Positions 18,922 through 30,567 of a stretch of DNA of 47,933 nt are shown here, piece after piece. How positions within the stretch are numbered: the first letter of the stretch is position 1; the number at the start of each line of letters is the position of its first letter. Under the pieces are notes generated by a model that saw only the letters and a list, made by a program, of their open reading frames with translations, made no database searches and had not been told where the DNA came from. This DNA comes from Anoxybacillus tepidamans PS2 (lineage in GTDB: Bacteria; Bacillota; Bacilli; Bacillales; Anoxybacillaceae), in the NCBI RefSeq assembly GCF_000620165.1, contig NZ_JHVN01000021.1:1-47933 (forward strand), in the 5' to 3' direction. The translations under genes and the position numbers were made by a program.

Positions 18922-19623
18922 ATGGCTAAAAGAGGAAAAAAATATGTAGAAGCGGCAAAACATGTTGACCGTTTTAAAGCTTATGCTGTAACAGAAGCGA
19001 TTGAACTTGTAAAGAAAACAAGCATCGCAAAATTTGATGCAACTGTAGAAGTTGCTTTCCGCCTAGGCGTAGATCCTAAAAAAGCAGACCAACAAATCCG
19101 TGGAGCGGTTGTGTTGCCGCACGGAACTGGTAAAGTGCAACGCGTACTAGTATTTGCGAAAGGTGAAAAAGCGAAAGAAGCCGAAGCTGCGGGAGCAGAT
19201 TATGTTGGCGATACAGATTACATCAACAAAATCCAACAAGGTTGGTTTGATTTTGATGTAATCGTTGCAACTCCTGATATGATGGGTGAAGTAGGTAAAT
19301 TAGGTCGTATATTAGGTCCTAAAGGATTAATGCCAAACCCAAAAACAGGTACAGTTACATTTGATGTAGCGAGAGCAGTCAAAGAAATCAAAGCTGGTAA
19401 AGTAGAATACCGTGTCGATAAAGCTGGTAACATCCATGTTCCGATCGGTAAAATCTCATTCGATAACGAGAAGCTTGTTGATAACTTCACAACAATTTAT
19501 GAAACAATCTTAAAAGTAAAACCAGCTGCAGCGAAAGGTACGTACGTGAAAAACGTTACAGTTACTTCAACAATGGGACCTGGCATTAAAGTAGATCCTT
19601 CAACATTTGCAGTTGCAAAATAA
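18922..19623 (+). CDS. rplA: 50S ribosomal protein L1
   Basis: L1 forms the mobile stalk near the E site and helps release deacylated tRNA. The 233-residue protein is full length: [14 protein letters not shown] at the start, [21 protein letters not shown] with the conserved rRNA-binding segment, [18 protein letters not shown] in domain II, and [17 protein letters not shown] at the end. It is also the operon's autogenous repressor, with a probable target in the rplK leader. A clear AAAGGAGG precedes the ATG. Confidence 0.98.
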   Translation: MAKRGKKYVEAAKHVDRFKAYAVTEAIELVKKTSIAKFDATVEVAFRLGVDPKKADQQIRGAVVLPHGTGKVQRVLVFAKGEKAKEAEAAGADYVGDTDYINKIQQGWFDFDVIVATPDMMGEVGKLGRILGPKGLMPNPKTGTVTFDVARAVKEIKAGKVEYRVDKAGNIHVPIGKISFDNEKLVDNFTTIYETILKVKPAAAKGTYVKNVTVTSTMGPGIKVDPSTFAVAK

Positions 19624-19631
19624 GGAAGCTG

Positions 19632-19660
19632 TTGACTTTCCATAAGTCATTTAGTATCAT
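19632..19660 (+). promoter_or_regulatory. Promoter of rplJ-rplL
   Basis: TTGACT (19632-19637) and TATCAT (19655-19660), 17 bp apart, lie just after rplA and upstream of the L10 leader. Confidence 0.7.
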
Positions 19661-19685
19661 AAATTTTGTCTGAAAAGAGAATATC

Positions 19686-19817
19686 ATTTGTACCGTAGAC
19701 AGTAGGTGCTCGATAAGAGCTTAATTTCCTACCGAGGTGTTTCGTTATATAATTAGAAGTGCTTCATATTAGCACTTTTATGATACCTCCATGTCTACGT
19801 TGGCATGGAGGTTTTTT
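19686..19817 (+). promoter_or_regulatory. L10 (rplJ) leader with attenuator terminator
   Basis: The region has the hallmarks of the Bacillus L10 leader: ACCGTAGACAGTAGGTGC (19692-19709), CTTAATTTCCTACCGAGGTG with pairing between GTAGG and CCTAC, and a terminal hairpin CCTCCATG (19786-19793) / CATGGAGG (19804-19811) followed by TTTTTT. The L10-L12 complex binds this type of leader and favours termination, matching L10 supply to ribosome demand. Confidence 0.88.
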
Positions 19818-19868
19818 CATGAACGGTATAAGTGGTGTCTCATTTTATCTTCTACAGGAGGTGTAAAA

Positions 19869-20369
19869 ATGAGCAGCGCAATCGAACTCAAACAACAGAT
19901 TGTCGCGGAAATTGCTGATAAATTCCGCGCGAGCAAATCAACGATCATTGTAGATTATCGCGGTCTAAACGTAGCAGAAGTTACAGAGCTTCGTAAGCAA
20001 CTTCGCGAAGCAGGCATCGAGTTCAAAGTATATAAAAACACGTTGACTCGCCGTGCGCTTGCTGAAGTTGGTCTAGAAGGGTTAGATGAAGTACTTACTG
20101 GGCCAAATGCGATCGCGTTCAGCAACGAAGATGTCGTAGCTCCTGCAAAAATTTTAAATGACTTCGCAAAAACTCACGAAGCATTAGAGATTAAAGCGGG
20201 CGTTATCGAAGGTAACGTTGCTACTGTTGAAGACGTTAAAGCACTTGCGAACCTTCCTTCTCGCGAAGGCCTACTTTCTATGTTGCTTAGCGTTCTTCAA
20301 GCTCCTATCCGTAACTTCGCGCTTGTCACAAAAGCGGTTGCAGAGAAGAAAGAAGAGCAAGGAGCGTAA
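19869..20369 (+). CDS. rplJ: 50S ribosomal protein L10
   Basis: L10 anchors the L7/L12 stalk to 23S rRNA. The 166-residue protein begins [22 protein letters not shown], includes [32 protein letters not shown], and ends in the helical L12-binding tail. The ATG at 19869 lies behind CAGGAGGTG; an in-frame ATG at 19791 falls within the terminator of the leader and is rejected. The gene is autogenously regulated through the L10 leader. Confidence 0.97.
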   Translation: MSSAIELKQQIVAEIADKFRASKSTIIVDYRGLNVAEVTELRKQLREAGIEFKVYKNTLTRRALAEVGLEGLDEVLTGPNAIAFSNEDVVAPAKILNDFAKTHEALEIKAGVIEGNVATVEDVKALANLPSREGLLSMLLSVLQAPIRNFALVTKAVAEKKEEQGA

Positions 20370-20431
20370 TATAGCTTTAGCTTATTAAAATTGAAAACGA
20401 AAAAATTTGATATCAAGGGAGGAATCTTACA

Positions 20432-20800
20432 ATGACTAAAGAACAAATCATTGAAGCGGTTAAAAATATGACAGTTTTAGAATTAAATGACTTAGTAAAA
20501 GCAATTGAAGAAGAGTTCGGTGTAACTGCTGCTGCTCCTGTAGTAGTTGCTGGCGGTGCTGGTGCTGGCGGCGAAGCTGCGGCTGAGAAAACAGAATTCG
20601 ACGTTATCCTTGCGGATGGCGGCGCACAAAAAATCAAAGTTATCAAAGTTGTGCGTGAACTTACTGGCCTCGGCTTAAAAGAAGCAAAAGATTTAGTAGA
20701 CAACACTCCAAAGCCAGTTAAAGAAGGCGTTTCTAAAGAGGAAGCTGAAGAAATCAAGGCTAAACTTGAAGAAGCTGGCGCTAGCGTAGAAATTAAGTAA
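20432..20800 (+). CDS. rplL: 50S ribosomal protein L7/L12
   Basis: L7/L12 dimers form the flexible stalk that recruits translation factors. The 122-residue protein has the N-terminal dimerisation helix region ([26 protein letters not shown]), an Ala/Gly-rich hinge (about 32-52), and the C-terminal factor-binding domain starting [13 protein letters not shown] with [19 protein letters not shown]. It follows rplJ by 62 bases, with its own GGGAGG, and is closed by a terminator. Confidence 0.98.
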   Translation: MTKEQIIEAVKNMTVLELNDLVKAIEEEFGVTAAAPVVVAGGAGAGGEAAAEKTEFDVILADGGAQKIKVIKVVRELTGLGLKEAKDLVDNTPKPVKEGVSKEEAEEIKAKLEEAGASVEIK

Positions 20801-20818
20801 TTTCTGTTCAATGCATTG

Positions 20819-20850
20819 AAAAGCTCGCTAATGATTAGCGGGCTTTTTTA
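20819..20850 (+). terminator. Terminator after rplL
   Basis: AAAAGCTCGCTAAT (20819-20832) pairs, with one G-U, with ATTAGCGGGCTTTT, and TTTTTT follows. It ends the rplKAJL region. Confidence 0.9.
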
Positions 20851-21044
20851 ATATTTTTTGGTCTAATTGTGCCGTACTATTTCATTTTATTTTTAAAACA
20901 AGATGTCGTATTCTCTGAAATGAACAGAGTTATTGTAAACGGTGCTTTATGTGTGAATCGACGCGAACCATGTTTTTAATATTTTCATGGTGGGAAATAT
21001 TAAAATGGAAAGAATGGTAAAAGACCAGTGAAAGGATGAGGTAA

Positions 21045-21647
21045 TTGAGTGAACACTACTATTCTAGGACGCCCTCTTCTTCAAGTAATCCGCATGTATG
21101 GGAGTATACTCTGAGAGAAAATGAGTTTACTTTTATGACGGATCAAGGTGTTTTTTCAAAACGTGAAGTCGATTTTGGTTCGCGTTTATTAATTGAAACG
21201 TTTGAGGAGCCGGCGGTAGAAGGCGGCTTTTTAGACGTTGGTTGCGGCTATGGACCAATAGGCTTGGCGATCGCTAAATCCTTTCCAAATCGTACGGTGG
21301 AAATGGTTGATATTAATGAACGCGCAATCGAATTAGCAAAAAGGAACCAGCAGCTTAATCACATTGATAACGTTGTCATTTATGAAAGCGATTTATTTGA
21401 AAGTGTGGGAGACAAAATGTTTGCTGCGATTTTAACCAATCCACCGATTCGCGCGGGGAAAAAAGTGGTTCACTCCATTTTTGAGCAAAGTGCCTCCCAT
21501 CTCGTTCCGAATGGGGAGCTATGGGTTGTTATTCAAAAAAAGCAAGGAGCTCCTTCAACGCTTGAAAAGCTTCAGTCGCTGTTTCCGGAGGTGGAAGTGG
21601 TGGCTAAGAAAAAAGGATATTATATCATAAAGGCGAAAAAATATTGA
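21045..21647 (+). CDS. RsmC-like class I SAM-dependent methyltransferase (YbxB)
   Basis: The 200-residue protein corresponds to YbxB of Bacillus. It has a SAM-binding motif I (FLDVGCGYGPIGLAIA, about 62-77), an acidic motif II (EMVDINERA), and NPPIRAGKK, the NPP-type catalytic motif of N6-adenine and N2-guanine methyltransferases. The family resembles RsmC/RsmD, which methylate guanine-N2 in 16S rRNA, but the target of this Firmicutes branch is not established to my knowledge. The start is the TTG at 21045 after AAGGATGAGGT. Its stop codon overlaps the rpoB -35 box. It sits between rplL and rpoB, as in Bacillus. Confidence 0.9.
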   Translation: MSEHYYSRTPSSSSNPHVWEYTLRENEFTFMTDQGVFSKREVDFGSRLLIETFEEPAVEGGFLDVGCGYGPIGLAIAKSFPNRTVEMVDINERAIELAKRNQQLNHIDNVVIYESDLFESVGDKMFAAILTNPPIRAGKKVVHSIFEQSASHLVPNGELWVVIQKKQGAPSTLEKLQSLFPEVEVVAKKKGYYIIKAKKY

Positions 21648-21672
21648 CAGTTTTTTTTGTCTATGATAGCAT
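21644..21672 (+). promoter_or_regulatory. Putative promoter of rpoB-rpoC
   Basis: A perfect TTGACA (21644-21649) is followed after 17 bp by TAGCAT (21667-21672), a moderate -10. The TGA of the preceding methyltransferase gene lies within the -35. A leader of about 210 bases follows. Confidence 0.55.
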
Positions 21673-21776
21673 TATAAAATGCCAAATGTATAACCTTATT
21701 CAGTTATCAAGTATTAGTCATGTATAATTTTATTTCCAATGGGAAAAATTATAAAATCAATAAATAGGTGAAAATG

Positions 21777-21809
21777 TGGTTTTCTTATTATAGAAACCAT
21801 TTTTCTTTT
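21777..21809 (+). terminator. Possible attenuator in the rpoB leader
   Basis: TGGTTT (21777-21782) pairs with AAACCA (21794-21799), followed by TTTTTCTTTT. The stem is short and A/T-rich, so termination would be weak. A 16-bp perfect palindrome, arms TCTTCCTT and AAGGAAGA (21833-21848), lies between it and rpoB. Confidence 0.45.
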
Positions 21810-21893
21810 GTCTGATAGTAAGACAAAAATTGTCTTCCTTAAGGAAGATAGCCTCCTATTTTTATCAACGCTTGAATTTGAGGGGTGAATCAG

Positions 21894-24800
21894 TTGACAG
21901 GTCAACTAGTTCAATATGGACGACACCGCCAACGAAGAAGTTACGCGCGTATTAGTGAAGTGCTAGAGTTACCGAACCTTATTGAAATTCAGACCTCCTC
22001 TTACCAGTGGTTTCTTGATGAGGGTCTGAGAGAAATGTTTAAAGAAATCTCTCCAATCGAAGATTTTTCCGGAAATCTCTCTCTTGAATTTATTGATTAT
22101 AGTTTAGGTGAGCCGAAGTATTCGGTAGAGGAATCAAAAGAACGCGACGTTACATATGCAGCACCACTTCGCGTGAAAGTGCGCCTGATCAATAAAGAAA
22201 CAGGCGAGGTTAAAGAGCAAGATGTATTTATGGGCGATTTCCCTTTGATGACAGAAACAGGAACGTTCATTATCAACGGTGCTGAACGTGTCATTGTTTC
22301 CCAGCTTGTGCGCTCTCCAAGCGTGTATTACAGCGGGAAGGTAGATAAAAACGGTAAAAGAGGTTTTTCGGCGACTGTTATTCCAAACCGTGGTGCATGG
22401 TTAGAATATGAAACAGACGCGAAAGATGTCGTATACGTCCGTATCGATCGCACTCGCAAGTTGCCTGTGACGGTGCTTTTGCGCGCTCTTGGATTCGGAT
22501 CCGATCAAGAAATTATTGATTTGATTGGTGAAAATGAATATCTTCGTAATACGCTTGAAAAGGACAATACGGAAAGCACGGAAAAAGCGTTGTTGGAAAT
22601 TTATGAACGCTTACGTCCCGGTGAGCCTCCAACAGTCGAAAACGCAAAAAGCTTGCTTATTTCTCGCTTCTTTGATCCGAAACGCTACGACTTAGCAAGC
22701 GTAGGACGTTATAAAATTAATAAAAAATTGCACATCAAAAATAGATTGTTTAACCAGCGTCTCGCTGAAACGCTTGTAAACCCGGAAACTGGTGAAATTA
22801 TTGCCGAAAAAGGAACAATGATTGATCGCAGAACATTAGATCGAATCTTGCCATATTTAGAAAACGGTATCGGTTTCCGTGCGTATAAGCCTGCCGGTGG
22901 CGTTGTAGATGAGGAATTTACGCTCCAGTCTATCAAAATTTATTCACCGAATGATCCGGACGGCGAGCAAGTAATTAATATCATTGGAAACGGATATATT
23001 GCCGAAGACGTGAAACATATTACTCCTAGCGATATCATTGCGTCCATTAGCTACTTCTTTAACCTTCTACATGGGGTAGGAGATACTGATGATATCGACC
23101 ATTTAGGTAATCGACGTCTTCGTTCAGTGGGAGAATTGCTGCAAAACCAATTCCGAATCGGGCTATCGCGCATGGAACGTGTAGTTCGCGAGCGCATGTC
23201 GATTCAAGATACAAACACAATCACACCTCAGCAGCTAATTAATATTCGGCCAGTGATTGCAGCGATTAAAGAATTCTTTGGTAGCTCACAGCTTTCTCAA
23301 TTTATGGATCAGACGAACCCGTTGGCAGAATTGACGCATAAACGCCGTTTATCTGCTTTAGGTCCAGGAGGATTAACACGCGAGCGTGCTGGTATGGAAG
23401 TTCGTGACGTACACTATTCACACTATGGACGCATGTGTCCGATTGAAACTCCTGAGGGTCCAAACATTGGATTAATTAACTCATTATCTACGTATGCCAA
23501 AGTTAATAAATTCGGGTTTATTGAAACTCCGTACCGCCGTGTTGACCCTGAAACTGGAAAAATCACGGATCGTATTGATTACTTAACGGCGGATGAAGAA
23601 GATAACTATGTCGTCGCTCAGGCGAATGCAAGAATTGCTGAGGATGGTACATTCTTAGACGAAGATATCGTCGCTCGTTTCCGCGGTGAAAATATTGTTG
23701 TTAAACGTGACCGGGTTGATTACATGGACGTATCACCGAAGCAAGTTGTATCAGCTGCGACTGCATGTATTCCGTTCTTAGAAAACGACGACTCTAACCG
23801 TGCGTTGATGGGTGCAAACATGCAGCGTCAAGCGGTACCTTTATTACAACCGGAAGCACCAATCGTTGGCACAGGAATGGAGTATGTTTCGGCAAAAGAT
23901 TCCGGCGCTGCTGTTATTTGCAAACATCGTGGAATTGTGGAGCGCGTAGAAGCAAAAGAAATTTGGGTTCGCCGTTTAATTGAAGTGGACGGAAAAGAAG
24001 TGAAGGGCGACCTTGACAAATATCGACTTCTTAAATTTGTTCGCTCAAACCAAGGAACTTGCTATAATCAGCGTCCGATTGTAAAGAAAGGTGACATTGT
24101 TGAGAAGGGCGAAATTCTCGCAGACGGTCCTTCAATGGAAAAAGGTGAACTTGCACTTGGTCGCAACGTATTAGTTGCCTTCATGACATGGGACGGTTAT
24201 AACTACGAAGACGCGATCATTATGAGCGAGCGTCTTGTAAAAGAAGATGTATATACGTCTATTCACATTGAAGAATACGAATCAGAATCCCGCGACACAA
24301 AATTGGGACCAGAGGAAATCACCCGCGATATTCCGAACGTTGGAGAAGACGCATTGCGCAATCTAGATGAGCGTGGCATTGTGCGCATTGGTGCAGAGGT
24401 AAAAGATGGTGATTTGCTAGTAGGTAAAGTCACGCCAAAAGGAGTGACGGAGCTGACCGCAGAGGAGCGTCTACTCCATGCCATCTTCGGAGAAAAAGCG
24501 CGTGAAGTGCGCGATACATCGCTTCGTGTGCCGCACGGTGGCGGTGGAATCGTATTAGATGTAAAAGTCTTTAACCGGGAAGATGGGGACGAACTTCCTC
24601 CTGGGGTTAATCAGCTTGTGCGCGTATATATCGTACAAAAACGTAAAATTTCTGCAGGGGATAAGATGGCTGGTCGTCACGGTAATAAAGGGGTTATTTC
24701 AAGAATTCTTCCGGAAGAGGATATGCCTTTCTTACCAGATGGCACGCCAGTTGATATCATGTTAAACCCTCTAGGCGTACCTTCACGTATGAATATCGGT

Positions 24801-25454
24801 CAGGTATTGGAATTGCACCTTGGTATGGCTGCGAAGAAGCTTGGTCTTCATGTCGCTTCTCCAGTATTCGATGGTGCTCGTGAAGAAGACGTTTGGGCGA
24901 TTTTAGAAGAAGCGGGAATGGCTCGCGACGCAAAAACAGTCCTTTATGATGGCAGAACAGGTGAACCTTTTGACAACCGCGTATCGGTTGGCATTATGTA
25001 CATGATTAAATTAGCGCACATGGTTGACGATAAACTTCATGCTCGCTCAACAGGACCTTACTCGCTTGTCACGCAGCAGCCGCTTGGAGGTAAAGCTCAG
25101 TTCGGTGGCCAACGTTTTGGTGAGATGGAAGTTTGGGCACTCGAAGCTTATGGTGCGGCATACACATTACAGGAAATTTTAACTGTGAAGTCAGACGATG
25201 TAGTCGGCCGCGTCAAAACATACGAAGCTATTGTTAAAGGCGAGAACGTTCCGGAACCTGGTGTTCCAGAATCGTTTAAAGTTTTAATCAAAGAATTACA
25301 AAGCTTAGGTATGGATGTAACTATTCTTTCTAGCGATGAGAAAGAAATCAATATGGAAAACTTCGATGAAGATGACGATGTTCAACCAGCAGACGCTATT
25401 GCTGTCGGAATATCTGAAAAAGAGGAAGAAAAAGACGCCGTAACAAAAGAATAA
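21894..25454 (+). CDS. rpoB: DNA-directed RNA polymerase subunit beta
   Basis: The beta subunit forms one pincer of RNA polymerase and part of the active site. The 1186-residue protein starts [22 protein letters not shown]. The rifampicin-binding cluster (about 463-494, [28 protein letters not shown]) has the sensitive-type residues. The catalytic-region segments DGYNYEDAI and the [11 protein letters not shown] motif are present. An acidic Asp/Glu-rich tail ends the protein. The TTG at 21894 is preferred: GAGGGGTG lies just upstream and the N-terminus then equals that of Bacillus RpoB; the GTG at 21885 lies within the ribosome-binding site. Confidence 0.97.
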   Translation: MTGQLVQYGRHRQRRSYARISEVLELPNLIEIQTSSYQWFLDEGLREMFKEISPIEDFSGNLSLEFIDYSLGEPKYSVEESKERDVTYAAPLRVKVRLINKETGEVKEQDVFMGDFPLMTETGTFIINGAERVIVSQLVRSPSVYYSGKVDKNGKRGFSATVIPNRGAWLEYETDAKDVVYVRIDRTRKLPVTVLLRALGFGSDQEIIDLIGENEYLRNTLEKDNTESTEKALLEIYERLRPGEPPTVENAKSLLISRFFDPKRYDLASVGRYKINKKLHIKNRLFNQRLAETLVNPETGEIIAEKGTMIDRRTLDRILPYLENGIGFRAYKPAGGVVDEEFTLQSIKIYSPNDPDGEQVINIIGNGYIAEDVKHITPSDIIASISYFFNLLHGVGDTDDIDHLGNRRLRSVGELLQNQFRIGLSRMERVVRERMSIQDTNTITPQQLINIRPVIAAIKEFFGSSQLSQFMDQTNPLAELTHKRRLSALGPGGLTRERAGMEVRDVHYSHYGRMCPIETPEGPNIGLINSLSTYAKVNKFGFIETPYRRVDPETGKITDRIDYLTADEEDNYVVAQANARIAEDGTFLDEDIVARFRGENIVVKRDRVDYMDVSPKQVVSAATACIPFLENDDSNRALMGANMQRQAVPLLQPEAPIVGTGMEYVSAKDSGAAVICKHRGIVERVEAKEIWVRRLIEVDGKEVKGDLDKYRLLKFVRSNQGTCYNQRPIVKKGDIVEKGEILADGPSMEKGELALGRNVLVAFMTWDGYNYEDAIIMSERLVKEDVYTSIHIEEYESESRDTKLGPEEITRDIPNVGEDALRNLDERGIVRIGAEVKDGDLLVGKVTPKGVTELTAEERLLHAIFGEKAREVRDTSLRVPHGGGGIVLDVKVFNREDGDELPPGVNQLVRVYIVQKRKISAGDKMAGRHGNKGVISRILPEEDMPFLPDGTPVDIMLNPLGVPSRMNIGQVLELHLGMAAKKLGLHVASPVFDGAREEDVWAILEEAGMARDAKTVLYDGRTGEPFDNRVSVGIMYMIKLAHMVDDKLHARSTGPYSLVTQQPLGGKAQFGGQRFGEMEVWALEAYGAAYTLQEILTVKSDDVVGRVKTYEAIVKGENVPEPGVPESFKVLIKELQSLGMDVTILSSDEKEINMENFDEDDDVQPADAIAVGISEKEEEKDAVTKE

Positions 25455-25506
25455 ACCGATAAGGCAATAAGGGTAAAACCTGGATATTGAGAGGGAGGTA
25501 GGCCCC

Positions 25507-28500
25507 TTGCTAGATGTAAATAATTTTGAGTATATGAAAATCGGACTCGCCTCGCCGGAAAAAATTCGTTCTTGGTCATACGGCGAAGTGAAAAAACCAG
25601 AAACTATCAACTATCGCACGTTAAAACCTGAAAAAGACGGGTTGTTCTGCGAGCGCATTTTCGGTCCAACAAAAGACTGGGAGTGCCATTGCGGAAAATA
25701 TAAGCGCGTACGTTATAAAGGCGTTGTTTGTGATCGGTGCGGTGTAGAAGTTACCCGCGCCAAAGTTCGTCGCGAACGCATGGGCCATATTGAACTAGCT
25801 GCCCCAGTTTCACATATATGGTATTTTAAAGGGATTCCAAGCCGCATGGGACTTGTCTTGGACATGTCCCCGCGCGCTTTGGAGGAAGTGATCTATTTCG
25901 CTTCATATGTTGTAACGGATCCAGGCGATACACCGCTTGAGAAGAAGCAGCTCCTTTCAGAAAAAGAGTATCGTGCCTATCGTGAAAAGTACGGGAATTC
26001 ATTCCAAGCATCAATGGGAGCGGAAGCGATTAAAAAACTTCTACAAGATATTGATCTTGAAAAAGAAGTAGACACTTTAAAGGAAGAGTTGAAAACAGCA
26101 CAAGGACAACGACGTGCACGGGCGATTAAGCGTTTAGAAGTGCTAGAAGCATTTCGTAACTCAGGAAATGACCCAGCATGGATGGTGCTTGATGTGCTTC
26201 CGGTCATTCCTCCTGAACTGCGCCCAATGGTTCAATTAGATGGCGGCCGTTTTGCAACATCTGATTTAAACGATTTATATCGCCGTGTCATTAACCGTAA
26301 CAACCGTCTTAAACGTTTATTAGATCTAGGAGCGCCAAGCATTATTGTGCAAAACGAGAAACGGATGCTTCAAGAGGCGGTGGATGCGTTAATCGATAAC
26401 GGTCGTCGCGGTCGTCCTGTCACAGGCCCGGGAAATCGTCCATTGAAATCTCTATCTCACATGCTAAAGGGTAAGCAAGGGCGTTTCCGCCAAAACTTAC
26501 TTGGTAAACGTGTTGACTATTCGGGGCGTTCCGTAATCGTTGTAGGTCCGAACTTAAAAATGTATCAATGCGGTTTACCAAAAGAAATGGCGCTTGAGCT
26601 TTTCAAGCCGTTTGTGATGAAAGAGCTTGTAGAGCGAGGCTTGGCGCATAATATTAAGAGCGCGAAACGAAAAATTGAACGCGTACACCCGGAAGTATGG
26701 GATGTGCTGGAGTCTGTAATCAAAGAACATCCAGTTCTCTTAAACCGTGCTCCAACGTTACACAGACTTGGTATCCAAGCTTTCGAGCCAACATTGGTCG
26801 AAGGTCGTGCCATTCGTTTGCATCCGCTTGTATGTACAGCGTATAATGCCGATTTTGATGGTGACCAAATGGCTGTACACGTTCCGCTATCAGCGGAAGC
26901 GCAAGCAGAAGCACGTTTGTTGATGCTGGCAGCACAAAACATTTTGAACCCGAAAGACGGAAAGCCAGTTGTTACTCCTTCGCAAGACATGGTATTAGGA
27001 AACTACTACTTGACAATGGAGCGCGAAGGCGCGATCGGCGAAGGAATGGTCTTTAAAGATACAGACGAAGCGCTGCTGGCTTATCATAACGGTTATGTGC
27101 ATTTACACACTCGGATTGCGATTCATGCTGGTTCGTTGCAAAATGAAACGTTTACAGAAGAGCAAAATAACAAACTGTTGTTGACAACGGTTGGTAAGCT
27201 CATTTTCAATGAAATTTTACCGAAGTCCTTCCCATACATTAACGAGCCGACTCAAGAAAACATTGAAGAACGGACGCCGGACAAATATTTCCTTGATAAG
27301 GGCGTAAACGTAAAAGAAGAAATTAGCAAACGCCCGCTTGTCCCGCCGTTTAAAAAGAAAATTCTCGGTAACATCATTGCGGAAGTGTTCAAGCGCTTCA
27401 AAATTACTGAAACGTCAAAAATGCTTGACCGTATGAAAGATCTGGGCTTCCGATATTCGACGAAAGCGGGTATTACGATCGGTGTAGCTGATATCGTCGT
27501 ATTACCGGAAAAACAAGAAATTTTACAAGAGGCACAAGCAAAAGTTGATACGGTATTAAAGCAGTTTAGACGCGGTTTAATTACTGATGAAGAGCGTTAT
27601 GAGCGTGTCATTTCGGTTTGGAGTGCGGCGAAGGATAAAATTCAAAGCAAGTTAATGGAGTCTTTAGATAAGCGAAACCCGATCTTCATGATGAGCGATT
27701 CGGGTGCCCGCGGTAACGCTTCGAACTTTACACAGCTTGCGGGTATGCGCGGACTGATGGCGAACCCGGCAGGACGAATTATCGAATTGCCGATTAAATC
27801 GTCATTCCGTGAGGGTTTAACGGTATTGGAATACTTTATTTCGACGCACGGTGCGCGTAAAGGTCTTGCGGATACAGCACTCAAAACGGCGGACTCTGGT
27901 TATCTAACAAGACGTCTCGTCGATGTAGCCCAAGACGTCATTGTCCGGGAAGACGATTGTGGAACGGACCGGGGCATGCTTGTGCGAGCGCTCACGGATG
28001 GCACAGAAGTCATCGTGAAATTGGAAGAGCGTCTAATTGGCCGCTACGCGAGAAAAACAGTTAAACATCCAGAAACGGGCGAAATTATCGTAAAAGAAAA
28101 TGAAATGATCACTGAAGATATTGCTAGCGCAATTATTAAAGCCGGCATCGAGCAAGTTTGGATTCGCTCCGCATTTACATGCAATACTCGACACGGAGTA
28201 TGTAAGAAATGCTATGGCCGCAACCTTGCGACAGGTTCAGAAGTCGAAGTGGGTGAAGCGGTTGGTATCATCGCTGCGCAATCGATCGGTGAACCAGGTA
28301 CGCAGCTAACGATGCGCACATTCCACACAGGTGGAGTAGCAGGAGATGATATCACACAAGGTTTACCGCGTGTCCAAGAGCTATTTGAAGCACGTAATCC
28401 AAAAGGTCAAGCGGTGATTTCCGAGATTGATGGTGTAGTCATCTCGATTAGTGAAACACGTGATCATCAACAAGAGGTTGTTGTAAAAGGCGAAGTGGAA

Positions 28501-29109
28501 ACAAGAACGTATACGGCTCCGTATAACGCGAGATTGAAAGTTCAAGAAGGGCAACAAGTCGAGCGCGGACAAGAGTTAACAGAAGGTTCGATTGATCCGA
28601 AGGAACTTCTTAAAGTGAAAGATATTACTGCTGTGCAGGAATACTTATTGCGTGAAGTACAAAAAGTATATCGGATGCAAGGGGTAGAAATTAGCGATAA
28701 GCATATCGAAGTAATGGTTCGTCAAATGCTTCGCAAAGTTCGCGTCATCGACGCTGGTGATACAGATGTGTTGCCAGGAACGTTGCTGGATATTCATCAG
28801 TTTACTGATGCAAATGCAAAAGTATTGCTTGAAGGAAAGCGTCCAGCTACAGCTCGGCCTGTGCTTCTTGGTATTACGAAAGCATCGCTTGAAACAGATT
28901 CATTCTTATCAGCTGCTTCGTTCCAAGAAACAACACGCGTCTTGACAGATGCGGCCATCAAAGGAAAACGTGACGAGCTGTTGGGCTTAAAGGAAAATGT
29001 TATCATCGGTAAACTAGTTCCTGCTGGGACAGGAATGGCGCGTTATCGGAAAATTAAACCAGTAGTCAATAAAAAAGAAGATGAGCAACTAACAACGTCT
29101 AATAAATAA
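25507..29109 (+). CDS. rpoC: DNA-directed RNA polymerase subunit beta'
   Basis: The beta' subunit carries the catalytic magnesium site. The 1200-residue protein starts with TTG ([20 protein letters not shown]) nine bases after GGGAGGTAG. It shows the N-terminal zinc finger [19 protein letters not shown], the catalytic NADFDGDQM with Asp449, Asp451 and Asp453, the bridge and trigger regions ([29 protein letters not shown]), and the second zinc site (CxxC in [11 protein letters not shown]). It follows rpoB by 52 bases and is co-transcribed with it. Confidence 0.98.
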   Translation: MLDVNNFEYMKIGLASPEKIRSWSYGEVKKPETINYRTLKPEKDGLFCERIFGPTKDWECHCGKYKRVRYKGVVCDRCGVEVTRAKVRRERMGHIELAAPVSHIWYFKGIPSRMGLVLDMSPRALEEVIYFASYVVTDPGDTPLEKKQLLSEKEYRAYREKYGNSFQASMGAEAIKKLLQDIDLEKEVDTLKEELKTAQGQRRARAIKRLEVLEAFRNSGNDPAWMVLDVLPVIPPELRPMVQLDGGRFATSDLNDLYRRVINRNNRLKRLLDLGAPSIIVQNEKRMLQEAVDALIDNGRRGRPVTGPGNRPLKSLSHMLKGKQGRFRQNLLGKRVDYSGRSVIVVGPNLKMYQCGLPKEMALELFKPFVMKELVERGLAHNIKSAKRKIERVHPEVWDVLESVIKEHPVLLNRAPTLHRLGIQAFEPTLVEGRAIRLHPLVCTAYNADFDGDQMAVHVPLSAEAQAEARLLMLAAQNILNPKDGKPVVTPSQDMVLGNYYLTMEREGAIGEGMVFKDTDEALLAYHNGYVHLHTRIAIHAGSLQNETFTEEQNNKLLLTTVGKLIFNEILPKSFPYINEPTQENIEERTPDKYFLDKGVNVKEEISKRPLVPPFKKKILGNIIAEVFKRFKITETSKMLDRMKDLGFRYSTKAGITIGVADIVVLPEKQEILQEAQAKVDTVLKQFRRGLITDEERYERVISVWSAAKDKIQSKLMESLDKRNPIFMMSDSGARGNASNFTQLAGMRGLMANPAGRIIELPIKSSFREGLTVLEYFISTHGARKGLADTALKTADSGYLTRRLVDVAQDVIVREDDCGTDRGMLVRALTDGTEVIVKLEERLIGRYARKTVKHPETGEIIVKENEMITEDIASAIIKAGIEQVWIRSAFTCNTRHGVCKKCYGRNLATGSEVEVGEAVGIIAAQSIGEPGTQLTMRTFHTGGVAGDDITQGLPRVQELFEARNPKGQAVISEIDGVVISISETRDHQQEVVVKGEVETRTYTAPYNARLKVQEGQQVERGQELTEGSIDPKELLKVKDITAVQEYLLREVQKVYRMQGVEISDKHIEVMVRQMLRKVRVIDAGDTDVLPGTLLDIHQFTDANAKVLLEGKRPATARPVLLGITKASLETDSFLSAASFQETTRVLTDAAIKGKRDELLGLKENVIIGKLVPAGTGMARYRKIKPVVNKKEDEQLTTSNK

Positions 29110-29116
29110 TTAAAAA

Positions 29117-29144
29117 GTTACCGGCAAGAAAACTTGCCGGTAAC
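29117..29144. terminator. Strong hairpin after rpoC
   Basis: GTTACCGGCAAG (29117-29128) and CTTGCCGGTAAC (29133-29144) form a perfect 12-bp stem around AAAA. The side following it on the + strand reads AAATTTG, a poor T-run. On the minus strand it is followed by TTTTTAATTATT. It is best described as a terminator for antisense transcripts or a bidirectional, weaker one for rpoBC. Confidence 0.6.
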
Positions 29145-29163
29145 AAATTTGTTAGATATACAG

Positions 29164-29192
29164 TTGACAATGTCATCGGAAAATGTTAATGT
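29164..29192 (+). promoter_or_regulatory. Promoter of the str operon (rplGB-rpsL-rpsG-fusA)
   Basis: TTGACA (29164-29169) and TAATGT (29187-29192), 17 bp apart, lie 45 bp before rplGB and after the rpoC hairpin. An alternative -10, TAATAA at 29192-29197, is too distant. Confidence 0.65.
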
Positions 29193-29237
29193 AATAAAGG
29201 TGTTCCGAAAACCTGGTACTTTGGAGGATATATATAT

Positions 29238-29486
29238 ATGTCTTATGAAAAAGTATTACAGGCTCAACAATTTGTAGTGGGAACGAAGCAAGCAATGCGA
29301 GCTCTGAAGGAAGGCAAGGCAAAGGAATTGATTATTGCTGAAGATGCTGATCCGCAGGTTGTTGAAAAAATCAAGGAAGCAGCAGAATTAGCAAATGTTC
29401 CTGTTGCAAAAGTAGATTCCATGAAAAAGCTTGGAGAAGTTTGCAAAATTCAAGTAGGAGCTGCTGCGGTTGCTATTATTCGCTAA
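29238..29486 (+). CDS. rplGB: Ribosomal protein L7Ae-like, kink-turn RNA-binding protein (YbxF type)
   Basis: The 82-residue protein is a single L7Ae/L30e fold: VVGTKQAMRALKEGKAKELIIAEDADPQVVEKI, then VPVAKVDSMKKLGEVCKIQVGAAAVAI, whose last part (CKIQVGAAAVA) is the k-turn-contacting loop. In Bacillus YbxF binds kink-turn RNA; its in vivo role is uncertain. It is the first gene of the str operon, ahead of rpsL, with TTGGAGG before the ATG. Confidence 0.93.
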   Translation: MSYEKVLQAQQFVVGTKQAMRALKEGKAKELIIAEDADPQVVEKIKEAAELANVPVAKVDSMKKLGEVCKIQVGAAAVAIIR

Positions 29487-29490
29487 AACT

Positions 29491-29525
29491 GTTTTTGTGG
29501 GTTTTACTACAAAAACTTTGTTTTT
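29491..29525 (+). terminator. Attenuator-like terminator between rplGB and rpsL
   Basis: GTTTTTGT (29491-29498) pairs with ACAAAAAC (29509-29516), followed by TTTGTTTTT. The stem is A/T-rich and probably leaky, allowing read-through to rpsL. Confidence 0.55.
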
Positions 29526-29538
29526 GCATAAATAATGA

Positions 29539-30012
<474 letters not shown>

Positions 30013-30061
30013 TGTGAATGATTGAGAAATTAGGATTTTTTTCTTGAAAGGAGGAAAAAAT

Positions 30062-30532
30062 ATGCCACGTAAAGGTTCCGTTGCGAAAAGAGATGTACTA
30101 CCAGATCCAATTTACAATTCTAAACTCGTAACTCGCCTTATCAACAAAATTATGATTGATGGTCAAAAAGGAAAGGCGCAAAAAATTCTTTACACAGCGT
30201 TCGATATTATTCGTGAACGCACTGGCAAAGATCCAATGGAAGTATTTGAACAAGCATTAAAAAATGTAATGCCTGTTCTTGAGGTGCGCGCTCGTCGTGT
30301 TGGTGGTGCTAACTACCAAGTTCCAGTAGAGGTTCGTCCTGATCGCCGCACAACATTGGGTCTTCGTTGGTTAGTAAACTATGCTCGTCTTCGTGGTGAG
30401 AAAACGATGGAAGAGCGTCTAGCAAACGAGATTTTAGATGCTGCAAACAACACAGGTGCATCAGTGAAGAAGCGTGAAGATACGCACAAAATGGCTGAAG
30501 CAAACAGAGCGTTTGCTCACTATCGTTGGTAA
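30062..30532 (+). CDS. rpsG: 30S ribosomal protein S7
   Basis: S7 starts assembly of the 30S head and contacts E-site tRNA. The 156-residue protein starts [31 protein letters not shown] and includes [22 protein letters not shown], the beta-hairpin region. The ATG at 30062 lies behind AAAGGAGG. In enteric bacteria S7 represses the str operon by binding the rpsL-rpsG gap. Here that gap is only 49 bases and I see no clear S7 target in it. Confidence 0.98.
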   Translation: MPRKGSVAKRDVLPDPIYNSKLVTRLINKIMIDGQKGKAQKILYTAFDIIRERTGKDPMEVFEQALKNVMPVLEVRARRVGGANYQVPVEVRPDRRTTLGLRWLVNYARLRGEKTMEERLANEILDAANNTGASVKKREDTHKMAEANRAFAHYRW

Positions 30533-30567
30533 TGATTTTATAACTGCGCTATCCATTTTTGTATAAT

